Below are positions 1-5,135 of a stretch of 9,118 nt of DNA, one piece after another. Position 1 is the stretch's first letter, and the number at the start of each line of letters is the position of its first letter. The notes under the pieces were generated by a model. That model was not told where the DNA came from, made no database searches, and worked only from the letters and a program-made list of their open reading frames with translations. A program made the translations under genes and the position numbers. The stretch covers positions 1-9,118 of the forward strand of contig JAIPFN010000242.1 in the NCBI GenBank assembly GCA_021736615.1. Reading direction: 5' to 3'. The DNA comes from Phycisphaerae bacterium (GTDB lineage: Bacteria > Planctomycetota > Phycisphaerae > Sedimentisphaerales > Anaerohalosphaeraceae).

Positions 1-1
1 C

Positions 2-520
2 ATCTTCGGCGGTTCTATCCCCGGCCAGTTCGAACCGGCCATCATCAAGGGCATCAACGACGTAATGGCAACTGGAGTTCTCGCCGGATTCCCGCTCCAG
101 GATGTCAAAGTTTCTGTCTATGACGGCAAGTACCACGCCGTTGACTCCAAAGAAGTAGCCTTCCGTGCAGCAGGCAAAGGCGCATTCATCGAAGCCGTCA
201 AAAACGCAAAACCTTCGCTGCTCGAACCTATCGTTCACATGGAAGTTACAGTACCCGCCGACAACATGGGTGACATCACAGGCGACCTGGCAGGCAGAAG
301 AGGACGCATCGAAGGCCAGGAAATGCTCCCGGGCAACATGATCGTCATCAAAGCCCTCGTACCGCTTTCGGAAGTAACACAGTACAACAGCCAGCTAAAG
401 AGTGTAACCGGCGGACAGGGAAGCTACTCAATGGAACTTAGCCACTATGACCCGACCCCGCCAAACGTACAGCAGCAGGTTATAGCACAGTACCTGGCAG
501 AAAAAAACAATGAAGAATAA
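2..520 (+). CDS. fusA: Elongation factor G, C-terminal part (partial, 5' end outside window)
   Basis: This is the last 172 residues of a translational GTPase that drives ribosomal translocation. The reading frame is open from base 2 to the TAA at 518-520, so the gene starts before the window; the in-frame ATG at 65 is internal. The visible part covers the end of domain IV (GGSIP at residues 3-7, VLAGFPLQDVKV, then VDSKEVAFRAAGKGAF, ending at LLEP, residues 73-76) and domain V (MGDITGDLAGRRGRIEG at about 89-105; the segment from QLKS to LSHY at about 131-149). These are diagnostic EF-G motifs. The domain V loop reads SVTGGQGSYSMEL where commoner EF-Gs have TQGRG or TKGRA, so it may be an EF-G paralogue (EF-G II or spdEFG type) rather than the main translation factor. 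The GTPase domain is not visible, so the paralogue class cannot be settled. Family certain, subtype open. Confidence 0.93.
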   Translation: MFGGSIPGQFEPAIIKGINDVMATGVLAGFPLQDVKVSVYDGKYHAVDSKEVAFRAAGKGAFIEAVKNAKPSLLEPIVHMEVTVPADNMGDITGDLAGRRGRIEGQEMLPGNMIVIKALVPLSEVTQYNSQLKSVTGGQGSYSMELSHYDPTPPNVQQQVIAQYLAEKNNEE

Positions 521-526
521 AAGCTA

Positions 527-565
527 GGGAGCGCAAGTTGAAAATCCCGATTTCTCGGGGCTCCC
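527..565 (+). other. Nested hairpin downstream of the EF-G gene
   Basis: Seven bases after the EF-G stop codon, GGGAGC (527-532) can pair with GCTCCC (560-565), and inside it CCCGA (546-550) pairs with TCGGG (555-559) across a TTTC loop. The inner stem stacks directly on the 3' arm of the outer one. No T-run follows, so it is not a textbook Rho-independent terminator. It could still act as a 3'-end or processing structure, or be part of the leader of the downstream gene. Pairing is read directly from the sequence; function is a guess. Confidence 0.35.
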
Positions 566-655
566 CGATCAGACGTAACAATTTAAGAACGATTTAAAGT
601 AGTAGAAGCAACAAAAACCCGAAGCATAATCGCCGGGCGAAAATAATGAAAAACA

Positions 656-689
656 TTTTGAGTCCCCTGTCTGTACAGGGGACTCAAAA
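656..689. repeat. Perfect 15-bp inverted repeat (hairpin) upstream of exbD
   Basis: TTTTGAGTCCCCTGT (656-670) is followed by a 4-base CTGT loop and its exact reverse complement (675-689). The stem is perfect over 15 bp. T residues lie on the 5' side and A residues on the 3' side, opposite to an intrinsic terminator, so simple termination is unlikely on either strand. It resembles the short dispersed palindromes (REP or MITE-like) that sit between genes in many bacteria. It lies inside the longest exbD reading frame (from 646) but upstream of the preferred start at 715, where it would be a leader hairpin ending 25 bases before the ATG. Confidence 0.7.
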
Positions 690-714
690 CTTTCTACAAA
701 CACCGGGAACCGCT

Positions 715-1191
715 ATGAGTGACGGAAATTTCCAAAATCCAGCGGGGGATTTTCCTTTACGCAAGAAACGCGGTTTCGTCCTGCAGATGACTCCGATGAT
801 CGACGTAATCTTTTTGCTCCTTACTTTTTTCCTTTTGACCGCAAACTTTCGCACCCCCGAAGATTTCCTGCCAATACGGCTGCCAGACAAACAAACCCGG
901 CAAATACCTTCGATAATAGAACCCCTGTCGATCTCTATCAACGTCACGCCGACGGGCCTTAATGTACAAATCGCAGACTTTGACAATGTCGCCGTCGAAA
1001 ACGCATCGCTGGACCAGGGACTCGCCGATTTTGCAACAAAACTAAAAAGCACAATCGAGTCACAGCAAAGAAGACCAGACGACCCGGTAGAAATTTCATG
1101 CGCCGACGAAGTCACCTGGGACCACCTCGTCAAAATATACAACATACTAAACGCAATGGGCATAGACAACATAACATTCAACCTCAACTAA
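715..1191 (+). CDS. exbD: ExbD/TolR-family biopolymer transport protein
   Basis: Small inner-membrane protein of the ExbD/TolR family, which works with ExbB/TolQ to turn the proton gradient into force on periplasmic or outer-membrane partners. From the ATG at 715 it has 158 residues, close to the family's usual 130-150. A basic cytoplasmic stretch (LRKKRGF) precedes one membrane helix, MTPMIDVIFLLLTFFLLTA, at about residues 25-43; its Asp (residue 30) is the family's proton-carrying acid. LPIRLPDK follows the helix, then a periplasmic alpha/beta domain ending in the typical NITFNL strand. The frame can be extended upstream to the ATG at 646, but those 23 extra residues are encoded by a perfect palindrome, while the ATG at 715 has GGGA six bases upstream, so I prefer 715. 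No ExbB/TolQ gene is in the window; the next gene encodes an exported repeat protein 38 bases downstream, probably cotranscribed. Confidence 0.88.
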   Translation: MSDGNFQNPAGDFPLRKKRGFVLQMTPMIDVIFLLLTFFLLTANFRTPEDFLPIRLPDKQTRQIPSIIEPLSISINVTPTGLNVQIADFDNVAVENASLDQGLADFATKLKSTIESQQRRPDDPVEISCADEVTWDHLVKIYNILNAMGIDNITFNLN

Positions 1192-1193
1192 TC

Positions 1194-1227
1194 GCTTAAA
1201 GCTTATGGCTTAAAGCTTAAAGCTAAA
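1194..1227. repeat. 14-bp tandem repeat running up to the start codon of the next gene
   Basis: GCTTAAAGCTTA occurs exactly at 1194-1205 and again at 1208-1219, a 14-base period. A third, decayed copy begins in phase at 1222 (GCTAAA) and runs into the ATG at 1230. The array fills almost the whole gap between exbD and the following gene and contains no Shine-Dalgarno sequence. It could be a slipped duplication, an operator, or a spacer between translationally linked genes; only the repeat itself is seen. Confidence 0.6.
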
Positions 1228-1229
1228 AA

Positions 1230-3485
1230 ATGGCTAAACTTAACATATTATTATTTATCGCAGCCGTAATCGGCTCAATGGCTTTCAACAACGCCGGCGC
1301 CGCCCAATTACCCGGCCCAGCCAATGTCGAAAATCTCTCGCAGGCATCAGCGGCGGCATTCGACACTTTCATCACAGAAACCTTCCCCTGCCGCGCACAA
1401 CTGCAATACAGCGGCAGTTTCATCGACCCGGCAAACACACAAAAAATCGCCGCCTCCGCAAAAACCGCCGCAAACTCACTAGACATAATACTAAAATCAC
1501 AGCAGTTCATCCAGAGGAGCATCGAACAATACGAAGGCAAAGACTGGGATGAACTTTTCGGGAAAACCTCCCTCTGGAGAGCCGCCGTCGCCGCCGTCCG
1601 CCAAACCCAATGGCGAATCTGCGTCGTCGATTACCATCACGCAATAGCTTCGGCCGGCGAGGAAAAAAAAGTACTGCTGAAAAAAGTGATTGAAAAGACA
1701 AACCAGGATTCGGATTATTCGGCAAACGAAGAAAAACTTTTAAACATACAGGCCTCCTCGGCTCTGACACCCCAAAAAAATACCAATATTACCATACGCA
1801 GGCTCGACTCGCTGATAGCCTCAAGCGGCATTGACAACGAGGTCTTTTACCAGGCGGTAATTATGAGGATGAAACTTTCGCAAGTTTCAAACGCCGCCCA
1901 AATTACCTCCCTCGCGGACAGCCTTAAAAACAGCGGACTGAAAAACAACTTCGAACTGCTTTTCAAACTTGCCCTGGAAGAGCTTAAAGAAGGCGGAGAC
2001 ACCATCATCAGATCGCTCGCCGCCAGCCACCGCCCTGCCGCATATATCGCCGGCCGCGTCATCCTTAACGACATCGCCGCAAAAGCTTCCACCACACAAT
2101 TGCTCACCATGACATTAAAAACTAAAACACCCGCAGAAGCTTTCCTCGCCGCCGCTGCCGGGATAACGGAGCAAAACGCTAAATACGCCGCCGTGTTTGA
2201 CCAAATGTGCAAAATCGAAAAATTCCAAAACCACGCCGCCTACCTCGCCGCCGCCGTAAGTTGTCGCCTCACACAACCCGCACAAGCCGTCAACTATTAC
2301 ATGACATCTGCCCAGAAAGCAAAAGACGCCGGCGACCCCCTGATCGACATGAAACCGGCAGAGATCGCCCGCCAGGGAGCAAGACTTGCCTACGACATCT
2401 ACTACAAAGACTCGAGCTATCTAACCACTGCAAAACAAGCCATCGAACTCTACTTCGCCATAGCAGGCAACAAAACCGACGAAGAACTGACATACCGTTA
2501 CGCCTCGATGATCATCGAATCCGAAGAAATCGAAAAAGCTATCCTGCTGCTGAACATCATCGCCGCCGGTAACGGAAAATATTCAAACGACGCGACTCTC
2601 GACTTAATTTTTTACAAAGTAAAAAACTCCCAGCCGCAATCCCCCCAGCGCAAAGAGCTTATTGTCGAACTGGAAAAATTCATAGCAAAACTGTCACCCT
2701 CAAAGCACATTCGTCCCGGCATCGCGGACCAGACACTAATGCTTTACTGCAAACTCCTCATCGAGGAAGGCGGCAAAAATAACGCCGAAACCGCCCTCGA
2801 CATACTGGAAAAAAAGACCGACCCCCAGTCAACCGAAATAATTATATTAAAAGCCGCCGCCCTCGCCGAAACCGGCAGCCTGATACAAGCCGCCCAAACA
2901 CTCGCCCCCATCGCCAATCTCGACAGTTCAAAAGGAGCATCCCTAGCCGCCGCAATTGTAACCGGGATACTCGAAAACATTGACGAATACGAAGACAAGG
3001 TCGATGACTTCAACGCCTTCACAAATAAATGCCGCAATCTCGCCCGTTTCGCCGCCGCGTCGATCACCGACGATAACCAGGCAGAAAATTTCCAAAAGAA
3101 ATACATAGAAATATCTATTATCGCAGCACAAAAAGGCTCCGAAACAATCAACGCCGTCCAATCATTACTAAACGAAACCCAAAACAGAAAACCCGACGAC
3201 ATCGACTACCTCAGATGCCGCGCAAGGCTCTACATGAAACAGGACCGATACGCCGAAGCATTCTCGATATGGAGTTCGATAGCACAGGAAAGAAAACCCC
3301 GATCAGCATCAGAAGACAAATCCCCAAAGTGGTGGACAGCAAAATACTACGCCCTCAAATGCTACGCAAAAATTTCCGACCCAAAAAACAACGACCTCAA
3401 CCGCGCAATAGACATACTGATAAGCACCAACAAAAACATACCGCAATTCTGGAAGAAAAAACTCACGAACCTCAAAAGCAAATAA
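1230..3485 (+). CDS. Exported helical-repeat (TPR-like) protein of unknown function
   Basis: 751-residue protein that I do not recognise as a named family. It begins with a clear signal peptide: basic MAKLN, a hydrophobic core to about residue 19, and an AGAA site near residues 22-25, so it is probably periplasmic. The rest is almost wholly helical, Ala/Leu/Lys-rich, and reads like an alpha-solenoid. The best TPR-like unit is near residues 657-690 (YLRCRARLYMKQDRYAEAF), and paired helices recur around residues 400-450 (elements ELYFAIAG, YRYASMII, AILLLNIIA). No catalytic motif and no second membrane segment are evident. It starts 38 bases after exbD on the same strand, so an operon and a role as periplasmic partner of an ExbB/ExbD-type complex are plausible. 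Planctomycete gene clusters often pair ExbB/ExbD with large TPR proteins; the link here is inference from that and position. The ATG at 1230 is chosen because the signal peptide begins there, although no ribosome binding site precedes it. Confidence 0.82.
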   Translation: MAKLNILLFIAAVIGSMAFNNAGAAQLPGPANVENLSQASAAAFDTFITETFPCRAQLQYSGSFIDPANTQKIAASAKTAANSLDIILKSQQFIQRSIEQYEGKDWDELFGKTSLWRAAVAAVRQTQWRICVVDYHHAIASAGEEKKVLLKKVIEKTNQDSDYSANEEKLLNIQASSALTPQKNTNITIRRLDSLIASSGIDNEVFYQAVIMRMKLSQVSNAAQITSLADSLKNSGLKNNFELLFKLALEELKEGGDTIIRSLAASHRPAAYIAGRVILNDIAAKASTTQLLTMTLKTKTPAEAFLAAAAGITEQNAKYAAVFDQMCKIEKFQNHAAYLAAAVSCRLTQPAQAVNYYMTSAQKAKDAGDPLIDMKPAEIARQGARLAYDIYYKDSSYLTTAKQAIELYFAIAGNKTDEELTYRYASMIIESEEIEKAILLLNIIAAGNGKYSNDATLDLIFYKVKNSQPQSPQRKELIVELEKFIAKLSPSKHIRPGIADQTLMLYCKLLIEEGGKNNAETALDILEKKTDPQSTEIIILKAAALAETGSLIQAAQTLAPIANLDSSKGASLAAAIVTGILENIDEYEDKVDDFNAFTNKCRNLARFAAASITDDNQAENFQKKYIEISIIAAQKGSETINAVQSLLNETQNRKPDDIDYLRCRARLYMKQDRYAEAFSIWSSIAQERKPRSASEDKSPKWWTAKYYALKCYAKISDPKNNDLNRAIDILISTNKNIPQFWKKKLTNLKSK

Positions 3486-3500
3486 ACCTTTGCTTTTTAC

Positions 3501-3529
3501 TTGAACTATTCAGAGAATTGCTCTATAAT
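3501..3529 (+). promoter_or_regulatory. Sigma70-type promoter P1 upstream of clpX
   Basis: TTGAAC (3501-3506) and a perfect TATAAT (3524-3529) are separated by exactly 17 bases. Transcription would start near 3536, giving a leader of about 160 bases before clpX. It begins only 16 bases after the stop codon of the preceding gene, with no terminator visible between, so readthrough from upstream is also possible. Confidence 0.68.
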
Positions 3530-3581
3530 CAAATACCGTAATACCTAAGCAGCTTTGTTTTAGTAATCTCCGCATTTCCTC

Positions 3582-3610
3582 TTGATTTTCGATGCCGGTT
3601 CGTGTAGAAT
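3582..3610 (+). promoter_or_regulatory. Sigma70-type promoter P2 upstream of clpX
   Basis: A second match, TTGATT (3582-3587), 17-base spacer, TAGAAT (3605-3610), lies 81 bases downstream of the first. A start near 3617 would leave a leader of about 80 bases. The boxes are each one or two bases from consensus, weaker than P1. Two promoters in tandem would fit a gene with both basal and condition-dependent expression, but that is inference. Confidence 0.5.
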
Positions 3611-3696
3611 AAGGTTAAATAAGGAAATCATCCTCTAATTACTAAAAACTAAAGACTTTAAGCTAAATCAGCCGAACAGATTCCGGGGTAAATATA

Positions 3697-4968
3697 ATGG
3701 CAAAAAAAACAAATACCACAGGCAGGCTCAAAGAGACATGCAGTTTCTGCGGCAGATCGAAAAAACAGGTTGACGCCTTCGTAGAGGGCCCCGGCGGCGT
3801 ATTCATATGCCCCGAGTGCATCGACCTTTGCTACAACATCGTCCGCCAGGAGCGAAAACGCCAGAACGGTGCATCAGTATTCCTAAAAGACGCTCCAAAA
3901 CCTCGAGAGATCAAAGAATTCCTCGACGAATACGTCATCGGCCAGAGCCATGCCAAAAAAAGCCTCGCCGTCGCCGTCCATAATCACTATAAGCGGCTTC
4001 TCCACACAGGCACAAACGATGAAGACGTCGAGATCGAAAAGTCCAACATCCTGCTCATCGGCCCAACCGGTTCCGGAAAAACACTGCTCGCAAAGACACT
4101 GGCCAAGATCCTCCATGTCCCCTTCGCCATCTGCGACGCGACAACCGTCACAGAAGCAGGCTACGTCGGCGAAGACGTCGAAAACTTCCTGCTAAGACTC
4201 CTCCAGTCGGCAGACTACGACGTCGAAGCCGCCCAGCAGGGTATCGTCTACATCGACGAGATCGACAAGGTCGGAAAAACCAACCAGAACGTATCGATCA
4301 CACGCGACGTATCCGGCGAAGGCGTCCAGCAGGCACTGCTGAAAATGCTCGAAGGCACAACAGCCAACATCCCCCCGCAGGGCGGAAGAAAGCACCCAGA
4401 GCAATCATACATCCAGATTGACACGTCACAAATAATGTTCATCTGCGGCGGAACCTTCGTAGGCCTTGAAGAAATCATCAAAAAACGCCTCGGCAAAAAG
4501 ATGATCGGTTTCACCAGCGAGCAAGGCGGCCACAATGACACCGCATCAGAATACAGCGAGATTCTCAGCCAGGTAACACCGGAAGACATCGTTGAATACG
4601 GAATGATACCGGAGATGATGGGAAGACTGCCGATCCTGACAACCCTGGAAGAACTCGATGTCGAAGCACTCGTCAGCATCCTGACTGAACCCAAGAACGC
4701 ACTCGTCAAGCAGTACAAGAAACTATTCGAGATGGAAGGCGCCGAACTCCAGTTCACAAAAGCGGCCCTCAGACTTATAGCCGAAAAGGCCATCGAACGC
4801 GACACCGGAGCAAGAGCACTCCGCGCAACACTGGAAAACCTCATGATCGACATAATGTACCAGCTGCCCGACGAACAAAAAGGCGGAATCTACGCGATCA
4901 CAGAAGAAATAGTAGAAGGAAAAACAGACATCTTCGAAACCACCCAGCAAATAAAAGAATCAGCATAA
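3697..4968 (+). CDS. clpX: ATP-dependent Clp protease ATP-binding subunit ClpX
   Basis: Cytoplasmic AAA+ unfoldase that recognises tagged substrates, unfolds them and feeds them to ClpP. At 423 residues it is full length (E. coli ClpX has 424). In order: the N-terminal zinc-binding domain with Cys15, Cys18, Cys38 and Cys41; Walker A GPTGSGKT (122-129); the GYVG pore-1 loop (155-158); Walker B with IDE (186-188); the pore-2 region from [16 protein letters not shown], with the RKH loop at 231-233; the IGF tripeptide for ClpP docking (270-272); the [10 protein letters not shown] arginine-finger motif (303-312); and sensor 2 GAR (371-373). All key residues are present, so it should be active and able to bind ClpP. 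The ATG at 3697 is supported by the normal N-terminus and by GGGG about eight bases upstream. clpP, tig and lon are not next to it here: it stands between an exported repeat protein and a convergent gene, apparently with its own promoters. Confidence 0.98.
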   Translation: MAKKTNTTGRLKETCSFCGRSKKQVDAFVEGPGGVFICPECIDLCYNIVRQERKRQNGASVFLKDAPKPREIKEFLDEYVIGQSHAKKSLAVAVHNHYKRLLHTGTNDEDVEIEKSNILLIGPTGSGKTLLAKTLAKILHVPFAICDATTVTEAGYVGEDVENFLLRLLQSADYDVEAAQQGIVYIDEIDKVGKTNQNVSITRDVSGEGVQQALLKMLEGTTANIPPQGGRKHPEQSYIQIDTSQIMFICGGTFVGLEEIIKKRLGKKMIGFTSEQGGHNDTASEYSEILSQVTPEDIVEYGMIPEMMGRLPILTTLEELDVEALVSILTEPKNALVKQYKKLFEMEGAELQFTKAALRLIAEKAIERDTGARALRATLENLMIDIMYQLPDEQKGGIYAITEEIVEGKTDIFETTQQIKESA

Positions 4969-4976
4969 CTCGTACC

Positions 4977-5050
4977 GCTGGCTTCCAGCCGGCTTTAATC
5001 CGTGCTGTTGGCATCCTGCCGACAGCCTCTGAGGGCATCTTGCCCGCAGA
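4977..5050. repeat. Cluster of three related GGCATCC/GGCTTCC hairpins
   Basis: Three hairpins with 3-base loops follow one another just after clpX. First, GCTGGCT/AGCCGGC around TCC (4977-4993, one G-T pair). Second, GCTGTTGGCA/TGCCGACAGC around TCC (5004-5026, one G-T pair). Third, TCTGAGGGCA/TGCCCGCAGA around TCT (5028-5050, one A-G mismatch). Read on the minus strand the cores are GGCAAGATGCC, GGCAGGATGCC and GGCTGGAAGCC. I recall similar GGCAGGATGCC and GGCTGGAAGCC palindromes as common intergenic repeats in Planctomycetes and Verrucomicrobia. Compensated arms around a conserved core suggest selection on RNA or DNA structure. They may also mark the 3' end of the clpX transcript, which has no T-run terminator. 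Confidence 0.65.
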
Positions 5051-5113
5051 ACAGAGTTAAGCAACAGCCCCGCCAGCGCCGGGCCAATCGCACGACTCAA
5101 AACACAGCACGAC

Positions 5114-5135
5114 AAAAAAAACCGAAAGATCGGTT
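5114..5135 (-). terminator. Rho-independent terminator of the minus-strand GH9 gene
   Basis: On the minus strand AACCGA pairs with TCGGTT across a TCTT loop, and the stem runs straight into a run of T residues (complement of the A-run at 5114-5121). The stem's first base overlaps the last base of the TGA stop codon (5137-5135), so termination follows the coding end immediately. Read on the plus strand the A-run comes before the stem, so it should not terminate clpX. The stem is short (6 bp) but the geometry is classical. Confidence 0.72.

Noticed and set aside
656..689. Palindrome as an intrinsic terminator
   Set aside because: The T-run precedes and the A-run follows the stem on both strands, so no U-tract is made after the hairpin.
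684..1187. Open frame on the minus strand opposite exbD
   Set aside because: Mirror of a well-supported ExbD gene; its translation has no family-like motif and is rich in Ser and Arg as expected for an antisense shadow.
2207..2572. 121-codon open frame overlapping the repeat protein in another plus-strand frame
   Set aside because: The product is Arg/His/Pro-rich low-complexity text with no domain, and the overlapping frame has a signal peptide and coherent helical sequence over 751 codons.
4248..4853. 201-codon minus-strand frame inside clpX
   Set aside because: clpX is complete with all motifs; the antisense frame arises from its codon bias.
4977..5050. Hairpin cluster as a CRISPR array
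   Set aside because: The units are unequal palindromes only 2-10 bases apart, with no spacers of constant length and no cas genes.
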